The notes: a model not told the origin generated them from the letters alone. A stretch of 64,000 bases of DNA from Lapidilactobacillus bayanensis (GCF_003946695.1 NZ_RHOX01000012.1:18413-82412); one strand, 5' to 3'. Numbered from the stretch's first letter, positions 44,175 to 53,439 are shown. Numbers and translations: made by a program.

Positions 44175-46469
44175 TTAATTTCCACGCCGTTGCCAGCTTT
44201 GCCAACCAGTGATCATCACGGCGACAAACAAAGTCAAGATGATAATCAGGCTGACTAATTGCCAACTAATTGCGGCGATTCCCCAGCCAGCTATGGCCAA
44301 GATTATTGTGAGCAGGCAATTTAGTCCGATGGCGATTAAGACCGCTCGGCTAGGACGACTGCGCCAGAAAGGATGTTGGGTTCGCGTCATCAAGATTGTC
44401 AGCATCGCACTGAAAATCAAATAACAATAGAGGGCTGTGCTAATTTCACCAACACTTAAACCTAATTGATTCAATTCGGCTAAGAATAAAAAACCGACCA
44501 AGGTCCAGCTGCCTGCGTAGATAATCGCTGTTCGACTGAGTTTTGCTAAGTTCCAGTTCTCTGGATGATCAGAAATCGTAGTGTTATCAGTTCCTAAAAC
44601 TAAAGTGACGCAATCATTGAGAATCGCGACCAAAATCATTGCGTTCAAACTTAAGGGGATAAAGTGCCATGCTAAATAGCCGATTGTTAATAACAACGTC
44701 AGTTCAGCGGTCCGCGATAATTTAGTGATCGTCCAAGTCATCATGCGTTGATAAACACGATGACCACTATCGAGAATTTTCGTAATTGAACTTAAGCCAG
44801 GCGTTAAAAGAATCATGCGCGCCGATCTTTTGGCTAGGTCGACGGCATTAGCCATGGCGATGCCGACGTCGGCCTGTTTCAAGGCCGGTGCGTCATTAAC
44901 GCCATCGCCTGTCACACCCACAATATAACCGGCGTCTTGCAGTCGTTTAGTGATTGTTAACTTATTTTCTGGTACGACGTTGGCAATGCCAGCTAAATGC
45001 GTTAAATCGGTTTGGGTGGTTAATTGATCGTAAGCAACTACTTCACCTGTTAAACCAATTTGCTGGGCAATGGCGGTGGCAGTTTTGTGATTATCGCCAG
45101 TCAGCATGATCACTTTAACGCCACGTTGTTGAATGGCAGCCAGTGATGCAGCGCTGTCAGCTCGTGGTTGATCGGCGAGGAAGAAGACACCAACTAATGC
45201 TTGATTAACCATTAAAGCGACAGAATGACCGCTGCTAAAATTCAAGCCTGGTGTGATTGTGTCTTTGTTCGTTGCGACTGCTAACAAATGACTATAAGAA
45301 CCGAGTTTGATCTTGAGTTCGGCGTTGTTAAACTGAACTACGGCACTAGAATAGCCGTTGCTGGGATTGAAGGGTGTGAATTGTTGTGTTGCCAATGGAC
45401 TTGAATTTGATTGTGCAGCGTAAGCTAGGATGGCCTGATCAACCACGCTAAGATTATGTTGGTCAGTGGCACTAGTGGCTAATTGAGTGAGTGCTGCCGT
45501 CGTGAAATGGTCAGTTAGCGTTTGGAAATTAACCACGGTCGGTTGATCGGCGGTAATCGTACCGGTTTTGTCGACTAACAGAATATTCAAATTGGCTGCT
45601 TCTTGAATGCCGGTTAAATCGCTAACGAGGACTTGTTGATGACTTAAAACTTTTGCTTCGACAGAATTGGCGACTGCAAAACTTGAAGGCATGGCAATTG
45701 GAATCGTGGCAATGAATAACATCGCCAAAAACGGCAACATACCGATGATATTTTCTTGGCGAATTAAAGAAGCAATGATTAAGATTACCGCTAGAATTGT
45801 GTCTAACATGGCCAAATAGCGAATGACCTGACCAAGTAATTTTTGCAAATGACCAGGTGCACCGGATTGATTAATTAAGTTAACAGTTTTGCCTGATCGG
45901 CTGGCGGCGCCGGTTTTGGTGACGCGGACTAAAGCAGTACCATTTAAAACTTCTGTACCAGCGTAAATTGTTTGACCAACGTCAGCGGTGACGGGCGCGG
46001 ATTCGCCTGTGATTGAGCTCTCGTTTAAAGAAAGTTGGGCGTTTAAAATTTCACCGTCAGCAGGAACGATGTCACCTCGTTTAAGACTAATCAGATCACC
46101 AACAACGAGCGTTTTGGCGGCGAACTGTCGCCACTTGTCTGAACGTTTAACCGCCACTATCGGTGAAAGTTTTTGTGACAAGGATTGTAAAACGTGATTC
46201 GCTCGACCGGCTTGAATGGCACCATCAATTGCCGCGAACAGTAGCATTAATAAAATAAAACCAGCTTGAATTTCTTTACCCAGAATAATTTCTAAAATTA
46301 ATGCCGCTTCCAGAATCCAAGCTGACGGTTCCCACAAGCGTTTGGCCACCGCCTGCCAGAAATTGAACTTGGCCAGCGGCACTTCGTTAGGTCCGTCTTG
46401 CAGTAATTGTTGTGCCGCTTGTTGGTCAGTTAGACCAGTTTGATTGCTAAGTTCTGGTACTTTCATCAT
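44175..46469 (-). CDS. P-type ATPase, proton-efflux (P3A) type
   Basis: A 764-residue cation pump of the plasma-membrane H+-ATPase type. In order: an N-terminal cytoplasmic part, the TGES actuator motif at about 155-158, PIAMPSS in helix 4 (about 258-264), the phosphorylated Asp301 in DKTGT, MLTGDNHKTA, and GDGVNDAPALKQADVGIAM. No heavy-metal binding domain or CPC motif, so not a copper/zinc pump. The start is one of two adjacent ATGs (46469 or 46466) after GAGGTG. Its leader holds a fluoride riboswitch with terminator, so it should be made when fluoride is present. Confidence 0.88.
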   Translation of the reverse strand: MMKVPELSNQTGLTDQQAAQQLLQDGPNEVPLAKFNFWQAVAKRLWEPSAWILEAALILEIILGKEIQAGFILLMLLFAAIDGAIQAGRANHVLQSLSQKLSPIVAVKRSDKWRQFAAKTLVVGDLISLKRGDIVPADGEILNAQLSLNESSITGESAPVTADVGQTIYAGTEVLNGTALVRVTKTGAASRSGKTVNLINQSGAPGHLQKLLGQVIRYLAMLDTILAVILIIASLIRQENIIGMLPFLAMLFIATIPIAMPSSFAVANSVEAKVLSHQQVLVSDLTGIQEAANLNILLVDKTGTITADQPTVVNFQTLTDHFTTAALTQLATSATDQHNLSVVDQAILAYAAQSNSSPLATQQFTPFNPSNGYSSAVVQFNNAELKIKLGSYSHLLAVATNKDTITPGLNFSSGHSVALMVNQALVGVFFLADQPRADSAASLAAIQQRGVKVIMLTGDNHKTATAIAQQIGLTGEVVAYDQLTTQTDLTHLAGIANVVPENKLTITKRLQDAGYIVGVTGDGVNDAPALKQADVGIAMANAVDLAKRSARMILLTPGLSSITKILDSGHRVYQRMMTWTITKLSRTAELTLLLTIGYLAWHFIPLSLNAMILVAILNDCVTLVLGTDNTTISDHPENWNLAKLSRTAIIYAGSWTLVGFLFLAELNQLGLSVGEISTALYCYLIFSAMLTILMTRTQHPFWRSRPSRAVLIAIGLNCLLTIILAIAGWGIAAISWQLVSLIIILTLFVAVMITGWQSWQRRGN

Positions 46470-46492
46470 CAAACACCTCGTATTTCCTCAAT

Positions 46493-46534
46493 AAAAAAAC
46501 GTCTACTGCCCACGAAATGTGAACAGTAGACGTT
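46493..46534 (-). terminator. Leader terminator (expression platform) of the P-type ATPase gene
   Basis: On the minus strand AACGTCTACTG pairs with CAGTAGACGTT (11-bp perfect stem), followed by seven U. The 5' arm is the same AACGTC that closes the riboswitch pseudoknot, so ligand binding and termination are mutually exclusive. Confidence 0.88.
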
Positions 46535-46575
46535 ATCAAATTGAAAATCAATTAGTTATGGCGAACGTCATCACC
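46524..46575 (-). promoter_or_regulatory. Fluoride riboswitch (crcB motif) upstream of the P-type ATPase
   Basis: The minus strand reads GGTGATGACGTTCGCC, then ATAA, then a stem AATTGA/TCAATT, then TTGATAACGTCTACTG. This reproduces the fluoride aptamer layout: GGNGATG opening, a loop strand (GACGTT) that forms a pseudoknot with AACGTC, and the TGATNNC-CTACTG end. Fluoride binding would hold AACGTC in the pseudoknot and prevent the terminator. No crcB/fluc channel gene is in the window. The remaining 46576-46820 shows no further feature. Confidence 0.85.
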
Positions 46576-46820
46576 TTATCAATTATCTTTAGTTTACACC
46601 AATTTCCGCGTAACAACCATTGTAAAAACTTAAAAAGGCGGGACAAAAAAATGTTGGGTCAACGGTTAATTTAATGGTTTAGTTCTGATCAAATTTTCAG
46701 TCAGATTGCATGAGTTTGTCAAGTCGTACCAGTTCAACATGCAATTTTTTCTGCTAACTTCAAACAAAGAATGCTAGTATCTTTTACAAGTCACAGCGCA
46801 TATTTTTGTCAAGGTGTCAT

Positions 46821-48221
46821 CTAATCTTCTCGTAAATAGCAGGCAATATTATCTTTGATGATTTGTAACCCCTTGTCCAGTACGCCGAGGTTGGTTGAAG
46901 ATAGGGCGATGCGAATGAACGGGTCAGCTTGTTGCTGGGTGGTGAAGCGAGCAGAGTGAAAAACACGCACACCTTTATTTAAGAAGTCTTGTTCGATTTG
47001 TTGTTGGCTAAACGTCGTGCGCACGGGAATATTGCGGTAATAAGGATAGGGATTGCTTGGTCGGGGAAGTTGAAAAAAGTCGTCGAATAATTTATTAGCG
47101 TCACGCGTCATGGTGAATTTTTCAGTAAGAATTTTGGCGGCGGTTGGTGAATTAATGACTTGGGTCAGGACTTCGGCGTCAAAGCTTGAGGTCTTAACGT
47201 TAATGTTAAAGACGCTATGTTCGAGTTGCGGTCGAATTGCCTCAGGCATGACCAAATAAGCAATCCGCAAACCGGAACAGAGAAATTTCGTCATCCCGGC
47301 GAAGTAAATCGTTTGTTCAGGCAAGATTGCTTGAAAGGGTGGCAGAATTTCCGGTTGAAAATAATTCGTTAAGAAAGCGTGAATGTCATCTTCCAGCACC
47401 CATAGTTTTTCATGGCGAATTATTGCGGCCAATTCGTAGCGCCGTTGTTCACTGATTTGTTGCCCGGTGGGATTATTACAGGACGGCATTAAGAAGATAC
47501 CGTTGATTTTTTTCTTTTTGCATTCCATTGCTAAGAGGTCAGGACGCATTCCTTCTTCATCGGCATCAATTGGAACGATTTCTAAATGGAAGAGATTGGC
47601 CAGCTCAATAAAATTGGCATAGGTGTAACGGTCCGTTGCGATTCGATCGCCAGGAGCAAAAATAGCAGCCAAAGTAATGGCGATCCCATTTTGCACACCA
47701 GCAACTAAAGCAATATTTTTAATTGGCGTTGTAATTCTTTGCTGCCTCAACCAGTGTTGGGCTGTTTTTAGTTGCTCAGGACTGCCAAGAGGTTCGCGAT
47801 AATTCAATAGGTTAAGTACATACTTACTACGGCTAACCGCCTGTAAATGGGGCACGATATATTGATTGCAGGCTTCAAAAGAACTAACCAGTCCGAAGTC
47901 AATCACATAATCGGCGACATTATTGGTAGAGATTGTAATATGATGCAAGGCATTCTGCGAAACGTAGGTCCCACTACCAATGTTCGTGTAAAGGATGCCT
48001 TTTTCGATCCCATAATGATAGGCTTGACCGACCGTTGTAAAATTAATATCTAAAAAGTCAGCTAACTCGCGCTGTGACGGTAGGCGAGTATTCTTGGAAA
48101 TGCGACCAGCTAAAATGTCCTTCTCTAATTGTTTGATTAGTGAACGATAAATCGGTCGTTTTAATTGTTCCTTATTCGGCCGCCAAGTTAGCGAACCCTC
48201 GTCGTATTGACTAATTGGCAT
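46821..48221 (-). CDS. MocR-type regulator (GntR HTH + aminotransferase)
   Basis: A 466-residue fusion: a GntR winged helix (about 15-90; GRISKNTRLPSQRELADFLD) and a fold-type I aminotransferase domain (about 110-466) with the PLP lysine region FAGMTKFLCSGLRIAYL. MocR proteins use PLP as effector, sometimes with an amino acid; PdxR and GabR are examples. No vitamin B6 or GABA gene is adjacent, and the divergent neighbour is an exopolysaccharide locus, so the target is unclear. TAGGAGG precedes the ATG. Confidence 0.88.
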   Translation of the reverse strand: MPISQYDEGSLTWRPNKEQLKRPIYRSLIKQLEKDILAGRISKNTRLPSQRELADFLDINFTTVGQAYHYGIEKGILYTNIGSGTYVSQNALHHITISTNNVADYVIDFGLVSSFEACNQYIVPHLQAVSRSKYVLNLLNYREPLGSPEQLKTAQHWLRQQRITTPIKNIALVAGVQNGIAITLAAIFAPGDRIATDRYTYANFIELANLFHLEIVPIDADEEGMRPDLLAMECKKKKINGIFLMPSCNNPTGQQISEQRRYELAAIIRHEKLWVLEDDIHAFLTNYFQPEILPPFQAILPEQTIYFAGMTKFLCSGLRIAYLVMPEAIRPQLEHSVFNINVKTSSFDAEVLTQVINSPTAAKILTEKFTMTRDANKLFDDFFQLPRPSNPYPYYRNIPVRTTFSQQQIEQDFLNKGVRVFHSARFTTQQQADPFIRIALSSTNLGVLDKGLQIIKDNIACYLRED

Positions 48222-48524
48222 TTACCGCCACCTCCTAAATTGCTTGTGTCTCAAAGATGAAATTCAGTTTAACTGAGCTGGTTGGCGAAGTCAATTCGTT
48301 GCGCCGCATATTTTAAATGAGTTGCTCGCTGCTGACTGCTATGCTTGAGTTGACGTCGAGTAAATTTATGCCAAATTAGTCATTAATTGTGTTTAGTCTA
48401 CGAAGACAACCCGTCACTGCTCACACTGTCGTCGCTCACACTGTTTATTGTATTCCATACAATTATATTATTGAATGTATACATTAATCCCACTATGATA
48501 ATTTTATTAACTTTGTAAAGGAAG
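48222..48524. promoter_or_regulatory. Divergent intergenic region with two dyads
   Basis: About 300 bases between the MocR gene and the exopolysaccharide genes. TTGTATTCCATACAA (48448-48462) and ATGTATACAT (48475-48484) are palindromes about 25 bases apart, near the likely promoter of the downstream genes. They are candidate MocR or other repressor sites. Confidence 0.4.
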
Positions 48525-49049
48525 ATGTGGCATTTGAAAAAGAAACATCAAGTTACGCGGCAGGAAGTTAGTCGGCGTTTAGTTAGCGATCAGTATTTCG
48601 AATCCGGTCATTGGATTTTAACGATTTGGCAAAGTATTTTGGCGGTGTTAGCCTGGTTAGTTGTTATTTTACCGTTTGTGTGGTTGGCGCTGCCATTCGT
48701 TATGCCGGAGTGGGCAGTTCATTTAAATTTCCGTACTTATTTTGAGGAGCTGTTTACTTTTAAATTCTTGCATTGGTTTTTATTAATTGCCGTTGGATTG
48801 GTGACTATTTTCTCAGTTAGCTTAACGATTCGTAACAACCATCGTTTTAAACATTTAATTTCTAAAGAAGTTTTACACGACGAGACGCGACTAGTTGTTC
48901 GTCGGCGCGTGTTAGGAGATTTTTATGATGAGCGTTTTGGTGTTCAAGAATTTCGAGAGTCGGTGCGGTTCTACTCTATCAAGGCAGTGCAGAATTTAGA
49001 AGTTAGTACGGTTAAAGACCTCTATCAGAAATATGAGGTGGCACTATGA
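48525..49049 (+). CDS. PgaD-like exopolysaccharide membrane subunit
   Basis: A 174-residue protein with a charged N-terminus, two strongly hydrophobic segments (about 30-57 and 80-102) and a charged C-terminal cytoplasmic part. The layout and position directly before a poly-N-acetylglucosamine-synthase-like glycosyltransferase resemble PgaD-type partners. AAAGGAAG precedes the ATG and its stop overlaps the next start (ATGA). Similarity is in organisation rather than a clear motif. Confidence 0.55.
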   Translation: MWHLKKKHQVTRQEVSRRLVSDQYFESGHWILTIWQSILAVLAWLVVILPFVWLALPFVMPEWAVHLNFRTYFEELFTFKFLHWFLLIAVGLVTIFSVSLTIRNNHRFKHLISKEVLHDETRLVVRRRVLGDFYDERFGVQEFRESVRFYSIKAVQNLEVSTVKDLYQKYEVAL

Positions 49050-50322
49050 TTAAGATGTTTCATACTGGCTTGCCTGCGCTAGATATCTTTTTGACGATTG
49101 TCTTGCTAATCTTGATTACTTATCCCATTCTTGGTGGCTTTACTTGGTTTGTCGGTGTTATTTGCTACAAGCTGGTCTTCAAGCATCGTCAACCGGATTG
49201 GATTGAAATTCCTGAAGAAATTGAACCGTTGATCACGATTATGATTCCTGTGCATAATGAAGAAGTCGTCATTGCTAAGACCATCAATTATTTAATGACA
49301 CAGCTCAATTACCACAATTATGAAGTGCTCGTGCTGGATGATGGCTCAACTGATACGACGCCAGAAATTCTCAGTGCGTTAATGACCACTTATCCGAATC
49401 TTCGCGTGGTGCACATTGAGAAGAACAAAGGTAAAGCTCATGCATTTGATATCGGTGTTGGTTTTGCCAAGGGTAAATTAATTCTGAGTAATGACGCAGA
49501 TACAGTTCCTGAACCGGATGCGTTGTGGAAGTGACGGCCAATATGGATGTGCAAAATCGCAGCCGCTTAATTGGTAAGTCACAAACGGTTGAGTTCTCTA
49601 GCATTGTCGGGATTATCAAGCGAACGCAACAAGGTGTGCTGGGTGTGATTTATGCATACAGTGGCGCCAACACAATGTATCGCAAAGAGGCATTAATGGA
49701 TGTTGGCCTATTCCGACAAGATCGTGCTACTGAAGATATTAGCATTGCTTGGGATCATCAAGCACAAGGTTGGTTGTCATTGTTTGCGCCGGAGATAATG
49801 TTCTTTATGGAAGTACCTCAATCTTTGAAAATGTTATATCGACAACGTAAACGCTGGGCCAAAGGTGGAACCGAAGTTTGGTTAACTAATTTTAAAACGG
49901 TTCTGCGTCGACCGTTTAAAGATATCGGTCGGACGATTATGTTCATCGATCAAAGCTTGAGCATCATCTGGGCGTTCTTCTTTTGGATTTCCTCCTTCGT
50001 TTTTATCGTCAATTTATTGCGCTATGGCCTAGCTGGCAATTATGAACGAATTTACCATATGTTCACCATGGCCTTCGTCTTTGTATGTTTCGAAATGATT
50101 GCCGGTGTCTTCCAACTAGCGGCCAGTTTAATCGCTGACGATTCCGGACGTAAGTTGAAATACTTCATGTTTGCGCCACTCTATATGTTGTTCTATTGGA
50201 TAATTAATGCCGTTACAATTGCCACCACTTTTCCAGTAGCTGTTAAAACGATTCTCGGACATGGTAGCGGTGTTTGGGTCAGTCCCGAACGCCAGACGCA
50301 TTTTCAATCATCTGATGATTAG
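49046..50322 (+). pseudogene. Family 2 glycosyltransferase (PgaC/IcaA-like), broken by internal deletion
   Basis: Two frames of one gene. The first, 49046-49534 (162 aa), has an N-terminal helix, then ITIMIPVHNEEVV, VLDDGSTD and LSNDADTVPEPDALWK before a stop. The second, 49525-50322 (265 aa), continues TANMDVQNRSRL, TEDISIAWDHQ and RQRKRWAKGG (the QxxRW-type motif), then three to four helices. In intact homologues about 20 residues lie between DALWK and the TANMDVQ segment, so a deletion of roughly 50-60 bp has also shifted the frame at 49530. The enzyme would have polymerised a beta-linked hexosamine polymer; it is almost certainly inactive. Confidence 0.82.
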
Positions 50323-50523
50323 CTTTAAAAGGTTATTCACGACAATTGATTAACAAAAAATAGTTTGTCTGTGCATAAGCAAGTGGCTGATTATTTGTGA
50401 TTCAATATGTTGCTGTTAATTTTTAGTGGCAATCGTGGTAAGCTAGAGACTATAGTTAATTTAACGAGATAGGGCAGATGATTTCCAATCGATTTTATTG
50501 GTAAAGTAGTTTCAATTATATTT

Positions 50524-51171
50524 TTGGATTTGGTATTAAGTGGTGACAACGCGGTGGTGATTGCGCTGGCCACTCGTAAGTTGTTCGGCCATGAACGGTT
50601 TAAAGCAATTATTATTGGCACAGGTGGTGCAATAACTTTTCGAATTTTATTGATGTTAATTGCGATGCAGTTGCTAGCGTTACCGTTTGTTAAAATTATT
50701 GGTGGTGTGTTGTTATTTTTCATCGCCTTTAATTTGGTTAAAAAAGGTGGCACGACCGATGATACGGAGAACGTCAAAAGTGGGACAACTTTATTAAGTG
50801 CCGTGGGGACGATTATTGCCGCTGATTTCGTCATGAGTTTAGATAACATTTTGGCAATCGCTGGTGCAGCTGATGGTCGTCCGATTTTGGCTATATTCGG
50901 ATTAGCGATTAGTATTCCCATCGTTGTGTTCGCCAGTCAAATAATTGCAGCTGTCATGAATCGGTTCCCATTGATAGTTTGGGTTGGCGGTCTCTTGATT
51001 GTTTATACGGCTGGTACCATGATTGCCAGCGATGCGCTGGCCAAACACTGGCTAAATAATATCAGCGTGGTCATGACGACGACACCTATTGTTCCGATTA
51101 GTTGTTGCATTCTATTAGTCGTGCTGACTCTCGTTTATAATCACTTCCAAACAGTACGCGATCACGATTAA
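50524..51171 (+). CDS. TerC-family membrane protein, N-terminus possibly frameshifted
   Basis: A 215-residue TerC/YjbE/YkoY-like protein with helices carrying the SGDNAVVIALA and AADFVMSLDNILAIAG repeats, whose acidic residues are proposed to bind metal. TTG 50524 falls inside what is normally helix 1. The same frame stays open upstream and encodes PIDFIGKVVSIIF before any start codon is met. An ATG at 50478 reaches this frame if one base of the TTT at 50482-50484 is removed. So either a 1-nt frameshift has cut the start, or a non-ATG start is used. Related proteins export manganese or protect exported enzymes. Confidence 0.75.
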   Translation: MDLVLSGDNAVVIALATRKLFGHERFKAIIIGTGGAITFRILLMLIAMQLLALPFVKIIGGVLLFFIAFNLVKKGGTTDDTENVKSGTTLLSAVGTIIAADFVMSLDNILAIAGAADGRPILAIFGLAISIPIVVFASQIIAAVMNRFPLIVWVGGLLIVYTAGTMIASDALAKHWLNNISVVMTTTPIVPISCCILLVVLTLVYNHFQTVRDHD

Positions 51172-51391
51172 AATATTTTAAATATCCCAATTAGACTATT
51201 TGAATCCGAATAAAAGTTATTGAATCCGGATAAAGATTGACTTGAAATTTGCTATTAAATCATGAAAATTGGGCAAAAAACTGCATTGAGTTTGCTAATT
51301 AATCTGGCTATTTTGTTTAACCAGAGTTTTAGTCGACTAAAACGACATCGTTAAAGCAGTGACATTCAGGTTTTCGTTCCGCGACAACACC

Positions 51392-51433
51392 AAAGCAAGA
51401 GGCCGGGATTTTTATCCCGACCTCTTGCTTTTT
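51392..51433. terminator. Bidirectional terminator between terC and the SMR gene
   Basis: AAAGCAAGAGGcCGGGA pairs with TCCCGaCCTCTTGCTTT, with T and A runs on either side. The rest of 51172-51465 shows nothing definable. Confidence 0.92.
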
Positions 51434-51465
51434 AGTGGTACTGTTTAATCGTGGTTGGACTTTGA

Positions 51466-51786
51466 TTAGTGACCACTAGTGACTTTAATGCCCACAATGC
51501 CAATCACGAGCAGCGCAACAAACAGCCAAGTGATTGTTGGTAATTGATCTTTAAATAAAACAACACCAACGATAATTGAACCAACCGCACCAATCCCTGT
51601 CCAAATCGGATAGGCGAGGCTGAGTGGTAAATGTTTGATTGCCAGCTCTAAAAATAAAAAGCTTAGAATCAACCCCACTATTGTTGCTAGGCTATACGAT
51701 AAGTTAGTCAAACCATGGCTTAATTTCATGGTAGTTGCCCAAGTCACCTCGAAAATACCAGCAATAATTAAATAAAACCAAGTCAT
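51466..51786 (-). CDS. Small multidrug resistance (SMR) transporter
   Basis: A 106-residue, four-helix transporter. Glu13 in IIAGIFEVTWA is the proton/substrate-coupling residue; PLSLAYPIWTGIGAVGS is the family signature of helix 3. The MKLSHG segment after helix 1 is closer to SugE/Gdx than EmrE, so guanidinium-type substrates are possible. It works as a dimer in the membrane. Its leader contains a strong hairpin with a U-tract, but no known guanidine riboswitch that I can recognise. AGGAGG precedes the ATG. Confidence 0.88.
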   Translation of the reverse strand: MTWFYLIIAGIFEVTWATTMKLSHGLTNLSYSLATIVGLILSFLFLELAIKHLPLSLAYPIWTGIGAVGSIIVGVVLFKDQLPTITWLFVALLVIGIVGIKVTSGH

Positions 51787-51800
51787 TAAACTTCCTCCTA

Positions 51801-51858
51801 AAAAATAAAACAGTGTTTGTCGTACTCTTCAAGGACCTATTGAGTACGACAAACACTG
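51801..51858 (-). promoter_or_regulatory. Leader attenuator hairpin of the SMR gene
   Basis: On the minus strand CAGTGTTTGTCGTACTC pairs perfectly (17 bp) with GAGTACGACAAACACTG and is followed by TTTTATTTTTT, ending just before the AGGAGG ribosome site. It must terminate transcription unless an antiterminated form exists, so the SMR gene is probably controlled by attenuation. Confidence 0.8.
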
Positions 51859-51899
51859 CTTTCACCCGGTGGTGAATCATATTTAATTGTTTAATCGCT

Positions 51900-51962
51900 A
51901 GCCTAGCAAATTTTTGATCATTGGTCAATTGCAACCAGAATTTCTATTTGCAACTAGAATTT
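51900..51962 (-). promoter_or_regulatory. SMR promoter with upstream direct repeats
   Basis: On the minus strand TTGACC (51928-51923), 17 bases, TAGGCT (51905-51900). Directly upstream of -35 lie two 15-base direct repeats (plus strand TTGCAACCAGAATTT at 51929 and TTGCAACTAGAATTT at 51948), 19 bases apart. Their position suits an activator. Confidence 0.6.
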
Positions 51963-51982
51963 TCATCTTTTAGTGAGGAAGC

Positions 51983-52960
51983 TTACCACAAATAGTCAAC
52001 TGGATTCTTAATATATTGGTCATAAACGTCCTGAACGATGGCTAGTTGTTGATCAGTAAAGGCCGGCAATTCAGCGGCTTGAGCATTGGCAATAATCTGC
52101 TCAGGTTTGCTAGCACCAGGAATAACGGTGGAGACAGCATCGTACATTAAAATATATCGCAACGCCAAATCGGCCAAGTTGTCAGTTCCTAGGCGTTGTT
52201 TTAACTCGTCGGCTGCTTTAACACCAGTGGCAAAGTCAACACCGGAGAAAGTTTCGCCTTTATCGAAGGCTGCACCATTGCGATTGTAAGAACGGTGATC
52301 AGCTTTGCCAAAAGTTGTCGCTGTTGTGTACTTACCACTCAATAAACCACTAGCTAAAGGAACACGCGCTAAAATCCCCACGTTAGCTGCTTGAGCTTCA
52401 GCAAAGAAATGTTCAGCCGGACGCAGCCGGAACATATTGAAAATAATCTCTACCGCCGAGATATTAAACTGCAGTGCTTTTTCGGCTTCTTCGACACGTT
52501 CAACACTCACACCATAATTTTGAATTTTTCCAGCCTTTTTCAACTCATCTAGGGTCCAAAAAACGGTTGGATCATAATAAACACTGGTAGGTGGGCAGTG
52601 TAGCAAAACTAAATCTAATGATTCAACGTTCATGTTTTGTAACGAACTATCAACAAAAGCCGTCAAGTTTTCTTTGCTGTAACTGGCAGGTGTATGTGGT
52701 TCTAGCTTGCGGCCCATTTTAGTTGAGTAGTGTACATCAGGATGCTTTTTCAGAAATTCACCCACGGCGTGTTCACTTTGACCGTCTTGATAAATATCCG
52801 CCGTGTCAAAATAATTAACACCAGACTCGTAGGCCGCTTCCAAGGTGGCAGCGGCATCTTTTTCATCAAAAGGATCGCCCCATTTGCCGCCTAATTGCCA
52901 AGTACCTAATGAAACTTCACTGATTTTGAAACCGGTTTTACCTAAAGTTCTAAATTTCAT
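51983..52960 (-). CDS. Aldo/keto reductase
   Basis: A 325-residue (beta/alpha)8 NADPH-dependent reductase. The catalytic set is visible: Asp54 and Tyr59 region in FDTADIYQDGQSE, Lys in YSTKMG and His in LVLLHCPP. The C-terminal VIPGASKPEQI binds NADPH phosphate. It resembles the YajO/general stress AKR branch that reduces aldehydes. Single gene, with a GAGAGC ribosome site. Substrate unknown. Confidence 0.9.
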   Translation of the reverse strand: MKFRTLGKTGFKISEVSLGTWQLGGKWGDPFDEKDAAATLEAAYESGVNYFDTADIYQDGQSEHAVGEFLKKHPDVHYSTKMGRKLEPHTPASYSKENLTAFVDSSLQNMNVESLDLVLLHCPPTSVYYDPTVFWTLDELKKAGKIQNYGVSVERVEEAEKALQFNISAVEIIFNMFRLRPAEHFFAEAQAANVGILARVPLASGLLSGKYTTATTFGKADHRSYNRNGAAFDKGETFSGVDFATGVKAADELKQRLGTDNLADLALRYILMYDAVSTVIPGASKPEQIIANAQAAELPAFTDQQLAIVQDVYDQYIKNPVDYLW

Positions 52961-53134
52961 TATGCTCTCTTTAAAATCTTTTTCTCACTGACTATCATAG
53001 TTGATTCATGTCTAAAGAACAAGAATCCTAATTGCGAACTCATGTGTGTGGTGTTGTGGTGGTGACGAAAGAATATCTAGTGCTCGTCGTTAGCTGAAAT
53101 AGTGGCAACGAGAACTGTTATTTTGCGGTTCATC

Positions 53135-53355
53135 GCGCTTGCGCAAAGGTTGCATATGAAACGTGCGAGGTACCGTGGCGGTGAAGAAATACTTTCGCTG
53201 GAACGTAGTGGGCGTCGATTTGAGCCGATTGAAGTGCAAATCGTCTCAAATGCGAGCATTAATGTAGGCAATAAATTGCCAACATTAATGTCACTACTGA
53301 GCGGTATTTCTTCGCCGCCACTAAACAAGCAAGAGGGCAACCTTTACGCAAGCGC
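53135..53355. repeat. Large structured repeat, module A, copy 1
   Basis: A 221-bp nested inverted repeat. Outer arms are GCGCTTGCGCAAAGGTTGC and its near-complement at 53337-53355. Next GTGGCGGTGAAGAAATAC (53175-53192) pairs with 53304-53321, then GTAGTG with CACTAC. Inside are two hairpins: ATTTGAG/CTCAAAT and CATTAATGT with GGCAAT-aa-ATTGCC. Overall it is a three-way junction. A frame of 90 codons spans it but is explained by the palindrome. Confidence 0.85.
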
Positions 53356-53439
53356 CGAATTGACGAGTGGTTAGACAGCTTACAATTTTTAGAAGCACAA
53401 ATTTGCGATTAAATCACACCATATCTCGTTTGTCAGTGC

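Noticed and set aside
50391..50921. 176-codon minus-strand frame
   Set aside because: Antisense shadow of the TerC gene; repetitive Ile/Asn/Pro composition and no start signals.
51801..51934. Guanidine (ykkC-class) riboswitch before the SMR gene
   Set aside because: None of the conserved aptamer segments or mini-ykkC ACGR hairpins could be found; only an attenuator hairpin is supported.
53102..53374. 90-codon reading frame overlapping the first large repeat, similar to one at 60512-60769
   Set aside because: The similarity of the two products follows from the repeat itself. The sequence is a nested palindrome with paired base changes, copy 2 has no open frame, and there is no ribosome site.
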